Below are positions 43,232-51,330 of a stretch of 64,000 nt of DNA, piece after piece. The notes beneath the pieces were generated by a model. The model saw only the letters and a list, made by a program, of their open reading frames with translations. It searched no databases and was not told the DNA's origin. The stretch comes from Bacteroidales bacterium. GTDB lineage: Bacteria > Bacteroidota > Bacteroidia > Bacteroidales > P3. Position numbers and translations under genes: made by a program. Position 1 is the stretch's first letter. Every line of letters begins with the position of its first letter. The stretch lies in contig JAFVBA010000010.1 in the NCBI GenBank assembly GCA_017480245.1, positions 248,001 through 312,000 on the forward strand, written 5' to 3'.

Positions 43232-43855
43232 ATGAAAATAAAAAATCTTTTGTTGGATATGGGAGGTGTTATCTTGGATGTGGATTACAACAAGATAATT
43301 GAAGTTTTTGATACCTATGGAATTGATGCCAAGGCAATTTATACGCAAACTGCACAATTACCTTTAGTAGATGATTTTGAAGTTGGCAAGATAACTCCCG
43401 CAGAGTTCCGTAACGGTATAAGGGAATTAGTGAAAATGGATTTGACTGACGTTCAGATTGACAGGGTTTGGAACTCTATGATAGGCAATGCAAGAGTGGA
43501 TACCATCAAGTTGCTCGGTGAGTTAAAATTGCATTATGACAAAATACTCTTATTCTCAAACACCAACGAGATTCACATGGATTTTGTGCGCAGGTTATTT
43601 TATAATGAAATAGGTTTTGATATCTTTACTTGTTTATTTGACAAGGCTTATCTATCCAATGAAGTTCATATCCGCAAACCTCACAAAGAAAGTTTTCTTT
43701 GGGTATTGAATGATGCAGGAATTAAAGCTGAAGAAACCTTATTTATAGATGACACCGAGAAAAATATAATCGGGGCGAAGAATGCAGGGTTGAATACTTA
43801 TTTACTTCAATCTCCTCAGACTTTACTTGATTTACATGACAGAAGAATAATATAG
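43232..43855 (+). CDS. HAD-superfamily phosphatase (YihX-like)
   Basis: The 207-residue hydrolase starts with motif I LLLDMGGVILDVD, with nucleophile Asp9; the usual second aspartate is Gly11, as in the D-x-G-G/N-V group that includes E. coli YihX. Motif II is LFSNTNE (about 108-114), the motif III lysine lies in HIRKPHKES, and motif IV is LFIDDTEKNIIGAKNAG (about 171-187). The substrate is probably a small sugar phosphate; this is inference from the subgroup. It ends 2 bp before the DivIC-like gene, so the pair is cotranscribed. Confidence 0.85.
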   Translation: MKIKNLLLDMGGVILDVDYNKIIEVFDTYGIDAKAIYTQTAQLPLVDDFEVGKITPAEFRNGIRELVKMDLTDVQIDRVWNSMIGNARVDTIKLLGELKLHYDKILLFSNTNEIHMDFVRRLFYNEIGFDIFTCLFDKAYLSNEVHIRKPHKESFLWVLNDAGIKAEETLFIDDTEKNIIGAKNAGLNTYLLQSPQTLLDLHDRRII

Positions 43856-43857
43856 AG

Positions 43858-44187
43858 ATGAAACAAAAGTTATTGGATATTATCAAAAACCCAAAGACAA
43901 GGTATATACTTGTGTTTATACTTTTTGTTTTGTTGATGTGCTTTTCCAAGGAGAAGAATATCTTTTATTATCACCATCTTACAAAGCAGAAAAAGGAACT
44001 TGAATACCGCAAATCCTTTTATCTTGACGAGATTCAAAAGGATAGTACCAATACCTCTATAATTCAAAAAGATTTGGACGCTGCAGAGAAGTACGGAAGG
44101 GAACAATATCTAATGAAAAGGGATAATGAAGACATTTTTATTATACGTCATGCCGAAGATTCTTTGATAAAAAATACAATAAAATAG
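43858..44187 (+). CDS. FtsB/DivIC-like septum formation initiator
   Basis: The 109-residue protein has an N-terminal transmembrane helix (YILVFILFVLLMCF, about 16-29). A coiled-coil periplasmic segment (about 38-80) and the typical DivIC-family end EKYGREQYLMKRDNEDIFII (about 77-96) follow. Known family: FtsB/DivIC joins FtsL and FtsQ in the divisome. It follows the HAD gene by 2 bp. The length and small C-terminal domain match Bacteroidota members. Confidence 0.85.
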   Translation: MKQKLLDIIKNPKTRYILVFILFVLLMCFSKEKNIFYYHHLTKQKKELEYRKSFYLDEIQKDSTNTSIIQKDLDAAEKYGREQYLMKRDNEDIFIIRHAEDSLIKNTIK

Positions 44188-44270
44188 AAATTATTGCGTT
44201 ATAGGGAAAATTGGCAAAGTTAGCTGCCGAAAGAATTAAATAAAAGTAAGTTTAATAATATAAAAATAGC

Positions 44271-45875
44271 ATGTTACATTTAGATTTAACCAAGTACGGA
44301 ATAACAGGTACGACAGAAATTCTTTACAATCCTTCTTACGAAGTTCTTTTCAACGAAGAAACTAAAGAAGATTTGACAGGATATGAAAGAGGTCAGATAA
44401 CGGAGTTGGGAGCAATCAACGTAATGACGGGAAAATTCACCGGACGTTCTCCTAAAGACAAATACATTGTTGAAGACGAGCAATCCAAAAAATATGTTTG
44501 GTGGAACACTCCTGAATATCCTAACGACAACCACCCAATGAGCGAAAAGGCTTGGGCAGTTGTTAAAGAAAAGGCATTGAAAGAACTTTCTAACAAACGC
44601 TTATTCGTTGTTGATGGATTCTGCGGAGCAAACAAAGATACGAGGATGAAAATCCGTTTCATAATGGAAGTTGCTTGGCAGGCACATTTCGTAACCAATA
44701 TGTTTATCCGTCCTCAAAATCAAGAAGAATTTGACCAAGAACCTGACTTTATCGTATATACGGCTTCCAAAGCTAAGGTTGAGAATTTTGAAGAACTTGG
44801 TTTGAGAAGTGAAACGGCAGTTGCATTCAATGTTACAAGTAAAGAACAAGTTATTTTGAATACTTGGTACGGCGGAGAGATGAAAAAAGGTATGTTCTCT
44901 ATGATGAACTATTATCTTCCTTTGAAAGGCATTGCTTCTATGCACTGTAGCGCCAATACAGATATGAACGGCGAGAATACTGCTATATTTTTCGGCCTTT
45001 CCGGCACAGGTAAAACTACTCTTTCCACTGACCCTAAACGTAAATTGATAGGTGATGACGAGCATGGTTGGGATGACAACGGCGTATTCAACTTTGAAGG
45101 CGGTTGCTATGCAAAAGTTATCAACCTTGACAAAGAAGCAGAACCTGATATCTACGGTGCTATTCGCAGAGACGCACTTTTGGAAAACGTTACGGTAGAT
45201 GAAAACGGTAAGATAGACTTTGCAGACAAGAGCGTTACCGAAAATACGCGTGTTTCTTATCCTATCTACCATATTAATAATATAGTACGTCCTGTTTCCC
45301 ACGCTCCTGAGGCTAAACAGGTAATATTCCTTTCTGCTGACGCTTTCGGTGTTTTGCCTCCTGTAAGTATTTTAACTCCTGAGCAAACTAAGTATTATTT
45401 CTTGAGTGGATTTACCGCTAAATTGGCAGGAACTGAAATCGGAATCAAAGAACCTGTTCCTACATTCTCTGCTTGTTTCGGCCAGGCGTTCTTAGAGTTG
45501 CACCCGACCAAATATGCAGAAGAGTTAGTAAGACATATGGAGAAAAGCGGCGCAAAAGCTTATCTTGTAAATACTGGTTGGAACGGTACAGGCAAACGTA
45601 TTTCTATCAAAGATACAAGAGGAATCATTGACGCTATACTTGACGGTTCTATTGATAAGGCTCCTACTAAACAAATCCCTTATTTCAACTTTACGGTGCC
45701 AACTGAGTTAAAGGGTGTGGATACTAACATTCTTGACCCGAGAGATACCTATACCAATAAGGCAGATTGGGAACCTAAAGCAAAGGATTTGGCAGACCGT
45801 TTCATCAAAAACTTCGTTAAATACACAACTAACGAAGAAGGTAAGAAACTTGTAGATGCAGGTCCGAAACTTTAA
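44271..45875 (+). CDS. pckA: phosphoenolpyruvate carboxykinase (ATP)
   Basis: The enzyme interconverts oxaloacetate plus ATP and phosphoenolpyruvate plus CO2; in anaerobic Bacteroidota it often runs toward oxaloacetate to fix CO2 and make ATP. The 534-residue protein carries [13 protein letters not shown] (about 62-74), [18 protein letters not shown] (about 202-219), the kinase-1a P-loop [16 protein letters not shown] (about 240-255), kinase-2 [11 protein letters not shown] (about 259-269) and NTRVSYP. No TAnnTTTG word is clear in the 83 bp upstream, so it may be read from the thiL unit or from another promoter. A strong terminator follows. Confidence 0.97.
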   Translation: MLHLDLTKYGITGTTEILYNPSYEVLFNEETKEDLTGYERGQITELGAINVMTGKFTGRSPKDKYIVEDEQSKKYVWWNTPEYPNDNHPMSEKAWAVVKEKALKELSNKRLFVVDGFCGANKDTRMKIRFIMEVAWQAHFVTNMFIRPQNQEEFDQEPDFIVYTASKAKVENFEELGLRSETAVAFNVTSKEQVILNTWYGGEMKKGMFSMMNYYLPLKGIASMHCSANTDMNGENTAIFFGLSGTGKTTLSTDPKRKLIGDDEHGWDDNGVFNFEGGCYAKVINLDKEAEPDIYGAIRRDALLENVTVDENGKIDFADKSVTENTRVSYPIYHINNIVRPVSHAPEAKQVIFLSADAFGVLPPVSILTPEQTKYYFLSGFTAKLAGTEIGIKEPVPTFSACFGQAFLELHPTKYAEELVRHMEKSGAKAYLVNTGWNGTGKRISIKDTRGIIDAILDGSIDKAPTKQIPYFNFTVPTELKGVDTNILDPRDTYTNKADWEPKAKDLADRFIKNFVKYTTNEEGKKLVDAGPKL

Positions 45876-45957
45876 AATAGACTAATAACTAAATTTGTGT
45901 TCTTTATTCTGAGGAGCATAAATTGTTTTTGTTTTCATAATTAATAATTTTTGGTTG

Positions 45958-45989
45958 CGTACCCTATTTTCTTTAGGGTACGTTTTTTT
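45958..45989 (+). terminator. Rho-independent terminator of pckA
   Basis: CGTACCCTA / TAGGGTACG around a short loop is followed by TTTTTTT. Confidence 0.9.
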
Positions 45990-46038
45990 ATGATTATTCA
46001 AAAGAGAAAATTCAAAAACTGTAAATGTATTTTCTGAA

Positions 46039-46122
46039 TTTAGCAGACTTTTTCCGAAAATTTAGCAGAGATTTTGAAAAAAGTCTGCTGTTTTTTTATT
46101 GAAAAGTCTGCTGAAAAACAAG
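46039..46122. repeat. Phased TTTAGCAGA / TCTGCTG array (array H)
   Basis: TTTAGCAGA lies at 46039 and 46061 (22 bp apart), and its complement-type word GTCTGCTG at 46083 and 46106. The four units are thus arranged as two direct copies followed by two inverted copies. It fills the middle of the 362 bp gap between pckA and the next gene; a terminator lies before it and a promoter word after it. Confidence 0.8.
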
Positions 46123-46203
46123 TTTTGTTTTCTGTTTTCTGCAATTTGTTGTCAATTAGTGTAGATTTTTGAGAAATTATTTGGCATAAAAGAAAATTAT
46201 ATG

Positions 46204-46211
46204 TAATTTTG
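46204..46211 (+). promoter_or_regulatory. Bacteroidota -7 element (TAATTTTG)
   Basis: TAATTTTGCA lies 26 nt before the start of the 127-residue unknown gene. Confidence 0.6.
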
Positions 46212-46237
46212 CAAAATCTAATACATATATATTAATA

Positions 46238-46621
46238 ATGAAAAGACAAAGCAAATCATACGGATTACTAATGACTTTCATCATTTTTGTTATAAGTTTT
46301 CTTATGACAAGTAACGGTGAGTCAGATAGCAGAATGCGTTATGATTTAAGTCTTAATAAAGGGGCGGTCCTTTCTTATATCAATGCAGATTACAATAAAA
46401 ACTCTTTTTCTGAAAGTGAGAAAAATACCAAAAATAACTTTGTTACCGTAATTGTAGAAAGCCGTATCTCTTGTTCCAATGATAATAATGTTTTTGATAT
46501 AAACGGATGTTGTTTTTCACAGAATAATGTTTCCAAAGCATTATATTCTTATATCCAAAACTATTCTTGCAACAGAGTTTTGCATCCTCCGCTTGAGAAG
46601 TTGGGAGTTTTATTGATATAA
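46238..46621 (+). CDS. Small membrane-anchored or secreted protein of unknown function
   Basis: The 127-residue protein starts with a basic stretch and one hydrophobic helix (SYGLLMTFIIFVISFLM, about 7-23), which could be a signal anchor. The rest is polar, rich in Asn and Ser, with five cysteines (SCSNDNN, NGCCFS, YSCNR), so it may form disulfides outside the cytoplasm. It has its own promoter word and no recognised relatives. It lies between pckA and glutamine synthetase, without an obvious link to either. Confidence 0.55.
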   Translation: MKRQSKSYGLLMTFIIFVISFLMTSNGESDSRMRYDLSLNKGAVLSYINADYNKNSFSESEKNTKNNFVTVIVESRISCSNDNNVFDINGCCFSQNNVSKALYSYIQNYSCNRVLHPPLEKLGVLLI

Positions 46622-46824
46622 ATCTTAAGAAAATAGAAATTCTTTTGTTTTCAATTTTGCAACACTTTGTTTTAACGTATTTTTAGTTGCAAATAATTTA
46701 TGGGACTAAAAGAATAACTTTTTTCAAGTAAGATTTATAAATTCTTTTGACATAAAAAGAGTAGAATATTCGTTTATTTTGCTCTTTTTTTCTGTTTTTT
46801 TATATTTATTATCAAATAAAAATG

Positions 46825-46832
46825 TAATTTTG
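46825..46832 (+). promoter_or_regulatory. Bacteroidota -7 element (TAATTTTG) of glutamine synthetase
   Basis: TAATTTTGTGC lies 41 nt before the ATG. No NtrC-type or other operator could be recognised nearby. Confidence 0.6.
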
Positions 46833-46873
46833 TGCGTTATTTTTGAGTTAAACACACAAAAGAAAAATAAATT

Positions 46874-48361
46874 ATGCAAAATAAAAGAATAGAACTGAAC
46901 AAAAATCCTTTGGTTGCCTATCTTGGCAAAATGCCTGAGGAATTTACAAAAGCAGATATAATAAGGTATATCAAAGAAAACGGCATAGAACAAATCAATT
47001 TCCGTTATGCAGCAGGAGATGGAAGATTAAAAACTCTTAACTTCGTAATTACAAATGAGGAATACTTGGAACAAATTCTTACGATGGGAGAGAGGGTTGA
47101 TGGCTCTTCGTTATTCCGTTTTATGAAAGCAACAAGTAGTGATTTATACATACTTCCGCGTTTTTCTACTGCGTTTTTAGACCCGTTTATGCAAATTCCG
47201 ACCCTTTGTTTCTTATGTTATTACTTTGATAAGGACGGTAATTTGTTGGAATCCTCTCCTGAGTACATCCTTAAGAAAGCAGAAGATAATTTCTCCAAAG
47301 TTACAGGCGGTATGGAGTTTTGGGCGATGGGCGAATTGGAATATTACGTTGTTGGAGAGCAGACAGAAGATTTTGAATGCCAACAACAGCGCGGTTATCA
47401 GGAATCTTCGCCTTTCACTAAGTACGAACAATTCCGTAGCCAAGCAATTAATATGATGGCGCAGGCAGGTTGTATTATCAAGTACGCACATTCTGAAGTC
47501 GGCAACTTCACTCAGGACGGTAAGAACTATGAACAAAACGAAATCGAGTTTCTTCCTGTTCCCGTTCAGACTGCTGCCGATAACTTGATGATAGCAAAAT
47601 GGATTTTGCGCACACTTGCTTTTGAGTATGGGTTGAATGTAACTTTCGCTCCGAAGATTACGGTCGGCGAAGCGGGAAGCGGAATGCACATTCACACACG
47701 TGTGGTTAAGGATAACAAAAATATGTACATTGAAAACGGACAATTGTCTGACGTTGCCAAGAAAGTTATTTCCGGTATCATGACTTTGGCTCCTTCATTA
47801 ACTGCTTTCGGCAATGCTAACCCCACTTCTTATTTCCGTTTGGTTCCTCACCAGGAAGCCCCTACAACTGTTTGTTGGGGAGACAGAAACCGCAGCGCTA
47901 TGGTGAGAGTTCCTTTGGGTTGGACGTCAGGAAAGAATATGTGCAAGGCAGCAAATCCAACGGAAAGCGAAGAATTACCTGCTATGATGAATAAACAAAC
48001 CGTTGAATTCCGTTGTCCTGACGGCAGTGCCAATGTTTATTTGTTACTTGCCGGACTTGTAGTTGCTGCAACCAAAGGAATGCAGACTGAGAATTGGAAA
48101 GAGATTGCCGACAAAACATATATGACCGAACAGACGGATAAAGATTCTTTGCAACAACTGCCTGCATCTTGCAGTGAGAGTGCAGATTGTTTGCAAAAAC
48201 AGAGAGCATATTACGAAGCCGACAATATTTTTGATGCATCTTTGATTGACGGAATTATTAACGAATTAAAATCTTATAATGACGCCAATCTGCGTAAAGA
48301 AATTGAAAATAATCCTGCAGAAATCAAAAAACTTGTCAATAAATTCTTCTACTGCGGTTAA
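46874..48361 (+). CDS. glnA: glutamine synthetase
   Basis: The enzyme makes glutamine from glutamate, ammonia and ATP. The 495-residue protein has a beta-grasp N-terminal domain (INFRYAAGDGRLKTLNFVI, about 42-60) with VDGSSLFRFM. The catalytic domain shows EFWAMGELEYYVVGE (about 149-163), the metal and glutamate region ENEIEFLPV-type residues (YEQNEIEFLPVPVQTAAD), GEAGSGMHIHTRVVKDN and NPTSYFRLVPHQEAPTTVCWGDRNRSAMVRVPLGW. It belongs to a divergent GS-I-like group common in Bacteroidota, longer than the E. coli enzyme (469). The adenylylation tyrosine region is not recognised. It is monocistronic. It could assimilate ammonia released by HutH or the deiminase; this is inference. Confidence 0.9.
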   Translation: MQNKRIELNKNPLVAYLGKMPEEFTKADIIRYIKENGIEQINFRYAAGDGRLKTLNFVITNEEYLEQILTMGERVDGSSLFRFMKATSSDLYILPRFSTAFLDPFMQIPTLCFLCYYFDKDGNLLESSPEYILKKAEDNFSKVTGGMEFWAMGELEYYVVGEQTEDFECQQQRGYQESSPFTKYEQFRSQAINMMAQAGCIIKYAHSEVGNFTQDGKNYEQNEIEFLPVPVQTAADNLMIAKWILRTLAFEYGLNVTFAPKITVGEAGSGMHIHTRVVKDNKNMYIENGQLSDVAKKVISGIMTLAPSLTAFGNANPTSYFRLVPHQEAPTTVCWGDRNRSAMVRVPLGWTSGKNMCKAANPTESEELPAMMNKQTVEFRCPDGSANVYLLLAGLVVAATKGMQTENWKEIADKTYMTEQTDKDSLQQLPASCSESADCLQKQRAYYEADNIFDASLIDGIINELKSYNDANLRKEIENNPAEIKKLVNKFFYCG

Positions 48362-48382
48362 TAAACCGAAAAATGAAATAAC

Positions 48383-48415
48383 TTTTTGTGGGAAAAATTT
48401 AATTTTTCGTGGAAA
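48383..48415. repeat. Minor phased repeat pair (K)
   Basis: TTTTTGTGGGAAA and TTTTTCGTGGAAA share the GTGG word at 48388 and 48409, 21 bp apart. They lie between glnA and the promoter of the BspA-like gene. Only two units are visible. Confidence 0.5.
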
Positions 48416-48441
48416 TTATTTGTCATATTAAAAAAAGGTTG

Positions 48442-48449
48442 TAATTTTG
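48442..48449 (+). promoter_or_regulatory. Bacteroidota -7 element (TAATTTTG) of the BspA-like gene
   Basis: TAATTTTGCA lies 52 nt before the start codon. Confidence 0.65.
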
Positions 48450-48501
48450 CAACTTCAAAAAGTAGTGTTTAATTAATAATTAACAAATAAAGTAAAAGAA
48501 G

Positions 48502-50898
48502 ATGAGCAAAAAAAGAAAAATCTTATCAATATTAGTGATAAGTATCCTTTTAGGAGGATTTTGGATGAGCGCAGAGGCTCAAAATTACGCAAAATCAAAA
48601 TCAGTGACAATTGACGGTCTGAAATATTTGGTTAACGGTACGAGTGCAGAATTGAAGTCTGTTGAGAATACTTCGTTAGAAACTATAGTAGTTCCAGCTA
48701 CTATCACGAGTGGCTCAACTTATACTGTTGATAGAATATCTGCAGATTTTGGAAGTTGTGATAAACTTGTTTCTATTACAATTCCAAAGGAAGTTGAGGA
48801 AATATATGCAAACTTCTCTGGTTGCGTTTCTCTTAAAGAAATAATAGTGGCAGATGATAATGAATATTACTACTCTGAAGGTGGTATCTTATATGAATAT
48901 CCATTAGAGACTGATGAAGTTACCGTAGCTTCCACGGACGAAGTTTGGGTTCTTTGTGTTCCTCAAAAAGTTGAGTGGGATGGTCTTACTTGGGATAAAG
49001 ATGTTATCGGAATTAGAGACGGTGCATTTAAAAATGTAAAAACTATAACTACTCTTTCGGGATTAGATGGTGTTGTAGAAATTGAAGATAATGCTTTTGC
49101 TGGTTCTTTAATTTCAAAGATAGAACTAAATAAAGAATTAAAAACAATTGGAGATAATGTTTTTGGTGTAAATGTTACTTCTATAACTGTTAGTGATAAA
49201 AATACAACTTTCACTTCTATAGACGGAGCATTATATTCTATAGATGGAACAGTTCTTTATGCTTACCCTTCAGCATTAACTACGGCAGTTATACCAGCTT
49301 CAGTTACAAATATGCAAAATCCATTTCATAAAAAATCTGTTGTTGAAGAAATAACTTTTAAAGGTTCTGTTCCTGCAGGAGATTTAGCTACAGTGAAATT
49401 AGAAAAACTATCTACAATCTATGTACCTTGTTCTGCAACGATACCAACATTAAATGCAAATGTTAATCTTTATAATGTAAAGAAAAATACTTATAGCGTA
49501 ATTGATGATAATATGGTATTAGATCCTGCCGATTGTGATTGCTTAACTGGAGATACAATCACCATAAAGAATGGTGCAACTTTAGCATTCTCTTCTTATA
49601 CAGATGCTGTTAAAACTGCTCTTGCAAGTAAGATATTTGTTTTAGAAAAATCTTTACCTGCTGGAAAATATTCTACATTAGGTAATTTATCAAAGGAAAC
49701 TACTTATGAGTACTTGAAGAATAATAAGGGCGATAAAACTGGACTTGCTCATGGTTTTGCTAAAAAACATTTAGACTACGAAACAAATGATTGGACAAGT
49801 TTCTTATCTTATGCTACAGAAACTCCAGAAAACGGAGCATCTTTAGTTTATCCTTATTACACTGCTGTTGGTGGTGGTGATGTATTGGCTGATGATAATG
49901 TTATAGTTAGTCAAATTATAGAAAATGTTCATGCAGATGATTTTTCATTTGCTTTAACAAATACAGGAAGTACTGATGGCGGAAATGGTGTTTGGTTCGG
50001 TTTAGCAAATCCATATATGGGAATGTTAGATCTTAAATCATTTTTCACAAACAATAGTGGATTTAATAAAGTTATAACCATATTTAATAATGGTGATTGG
50101 GATCAAGTTACTCTATCAAAGGGTAGCAACATTGGTTTAATGCCGGCTGGAGCTATGTTTGTAACAAGTAAGAGCAATGCCTCTTCTGTTACTGTTAATT
50201 ACAAAACTTCTCAAATAAAAACATCTGAGGCAGAAGTTATATATAAATCAACTTCAAATGATAACGTAATTGAATTTGTTGCTAAAGCAAATGGTCTTGA
50301 TAGAAATGCTGTTGCAATGTTAGATGAAAATTCATCTAATGGTTATGATGGCGAAGATGGACATGTTATGTTTTCTGTAAATGAAGATAAAGTTTCTCCA
50401 TATTTTGTTGTTGATGGAAATAATTTGTTTGCAAATTCATTTGCATCTCTTCCTTATACTTCAGAAATTAATTTCCATGCACAAAAAACTGCTGACGTTG
50501 AATTTTTAGTAAATAATGTTCCTGCAGGAATGGAAGTTTCTATAGTTGATGTATTATCTGGAGAAGAAACTATTTTAACTGACGGTGATGCTTTCAACTT
50601 TACTGCTGATGAAGGAGAGAATACAGGAAGATATCAAATCAAATTCGCTAAAAAATCTGCAGGTATAGAAAATGTTGCAGATGCTAATGTAAGCGTTTAT
50701 AACAACAATAATGAAATATTCGTTAATGCTAATGGATTAAAGAATATTGAAGTTGTTAATACTTTAGGTCAAGTTGTTTATTCAAGTGCAGTTAGCGGTG
50801 ATAACGCAAAAGTTACTTTGAATGCTAACGCAGGTGCTTACATCGTTAATGTAAGAACTATCAACGGAACTCAATCAGCAAAAATAGTTGTTAAATAA
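48502..50898 (+). CDS. BspA-like leucine-rich repeat surface protein with T9SS-type C-terminus
   Basis: The 798-residue protein has a signal peptide (MSKKRKILSILVISILLGGFWMSAEAQ). BspA/LRR_5 repeats at about 60-310 follow (DKLVSITIPKEVEEIYANFSG, IRDGAFKNVKTITTL, IEDNAFAGSLISKIELNKEL). A beta-rich middle region (about 340-660) is not recognised. The final part (VADANVSVYNNNNEIFVNAN...GAYIVNVRTINGTQSAKIVVK, about 720-798) is a T9SS type A sorting domain. Many codons end in T or A and GTT/GCT/ACT are frequent, so codon use is flatter than in the neighbours; this may reflect high expression or different origin. It is followed after 25 bp by a tiny anchored protein with a Shine-Dalgarno site, probably in the same transcript. 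Confidence 0.85.
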   Translation: MSKKRKILSILVISILLGGFWMSAEAQNYAKSKSVTIDGLKYLVNGTSAELKSVENTSLETIVVPATITSGSTYTVDRISADFGSCDKLVSITIPKEVEEIYANFSGCVSLKEIIVADDNEYYYSEGGILYEYPLETDEVTVASTDEVWVLCVPQKVEWDGLTWDKDVIGIRDGAFKNVKTITTLSGLDGVVEIEDNAFAGSLISKIELNKELKTIGDNVFGVNVTSITVSDKNTTFTSIDGALYSIDGTVLYAYPSALTTAVIPASVTNMQNPFHKKSVVEEITFKGSVPAGDLATVKLEKLSTIYVPCSATIPTLNANVNLYNVKKNTYSVIDDNMVLDPADCDCLTGDTITIKNGATLAFSSYTDAVKTALASKIFVLEKSLPAGKYSTLGNLSKETTYEYLKNNKGDKTGLAHGFAKKHLDYETNDWTSFLSYATETPENGASLVYPYYTAVGGGDVLADDNVIVSQIIENVHADDFSFALTNTGSTDGGNGVWFGLANPYMGMLDLKSFFTNNSGFNKVITIFNNGDWDQVTLSKGSNIGLMPAGAMFVTSKSNASSVTVNYKTSQIKTSEAEVIYKSTSNDNVIEFVAKANGLDRNAVAMLDENSSNGYDGEDGHVMFSVNEDKVSPYFVVDGNNLFANSFASLPYTSEINFHAQKTADVEFLVNNVPAGMEVSIVDVLSGEETILTDGDAFNFTADEGENTGRYQIKFAKKSAGIENVADANVSVYNNNNEIFVNANGLKNIEVVNTLGQVVYSSAVSGDNAKVTLNANAGAYIVNVRTINGTQSAKIVVK

Positions 50899-50906
50899 AA
50901 TAAATT

Positions 50907-50913
50907 AAGGAGG
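50907..50913 (+). promoter_or_regulatory. Strong Shine-Dalgarno sequence of the 76-residue protein gene
   Basis: AAGGAGG lies 10 nt before the ATG at 50924, with the same word and spacing as before rpsR. Confidence 0.8.
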
Positions 50914-50923
50914 AAAATAGATA

Positions 50924-51154
50924 ATGAAAAAGATATTTAGCGTATTAGCATTGTCTGCATTGATGTTATGTTCAACAAATTCATTCGCACAGTTCTTTGC
51001 TCCTGGTAATAGTGGTGATGATCCTGCTAAAGAAGAACCAAAACCAGAAGACGAACAAGGTGCTCCAGTTGGAACTGCAACGGTATTGATGTTAGGTCTT
51101 GGTGCTGCAGCATTAGGATACAAAGTTAGAAAAAACCGTAAAGACAACGAGTAG
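50924..51154 (+). CDS. Tiny secreted protein with C-terminal membrane anchor
   Basis: The 76-residue protein consists of a signal peptide (MKKIFSVLALSALMLCSTNSFAQ, 1-23) and an acidic proline-rich linker (DDPAKEEPKPEDEQ). A glycine-rich hydrophobic helix (VGTATVLMLGLGAAALGYKV, about 51-70) and a basic tail (RKNRKDNE) end it. This tripartite end (small motif, hydrophobic helix, basic cluster) resembles cell-surface sorting signals, and similar tiny proteins are frequent in Bacteroidota; the sorting system that would act on them is not known to me. The gene follows the BspA-like gene and has an unusual strong Shine-Dalgarno sequence. Confidence 0.75.
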   Translation: MKKIFSVLALSALMLCSTNSFAQFFAPGNSGDDPAKEEPKPEDEQGAPVGTATVLMLGLGAAALGYKVRKNRKDNE

Positions 51155-51175
51155 TCAATAAAGACACCAAAAAAG

Positions 51176-51219
51176 AGTGAAAGTAAGCAGACAAACTAAA
51201 AAATAAAACTTTCACTTAG
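51176..51219 (+). terminator. AGTGAAAGT hairpin after the tiny protein gene
   Basis: AGTGAAAGT pairs with ACTTTCACT across a 25 nt loop. It is weak, 22 bp after the stop. Confidence 0.4.
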
Positions 51220-51222
51220 ACA

Positions 51223-51256
51223 AAAAGACGGGTAATAAATAATTATCCGTCTTTTG
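51223..51256 (+). terminator. Rho-independent terminator before the hydrogenase-like gene
   Basis: AAAAAGACGG / CCGTCTTTTG with an AT-rich loop and T-rich tail. Confidence 0.8.
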
Positions 51257-51296
51257 TTTTTCTTTTTATTTTAATTGTTATCATAAAAAATTGTCG

Positions 51297-51304
51297 TATC
51301 TTTG
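51297..51304 (+). promoter_or_regulatory. Bacteroidota -7 element (TATCTTTG) of the hydrogenase-like gene
   Basis: TATCTTTGCACC lies 26 nt before the start codon. Confidence 0.7.
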
Positions 51305-51330
51305 CACCCATTACAAAAAACATAATCTCT

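Noticed and set aside
44601-45302. 233-codon open frame on the minus strand
   Set aside because: It lies wholly inside pckA on the opposite strand and has no family resemblance; pckA is intact and clearly coding.
46724-46873. Coding potential or repeat in the gap before glnA
   Set aside because: The 252 bp gap holds a promoter word and AT-rich sequence only; the minus-strand frame there runs into glnA and is not supported.
47213-47743. 176-codon minus-strand frame
   Set aside because: It is a shadow of the glutamine synthetase gene, with no start signals or recognisable protein features.
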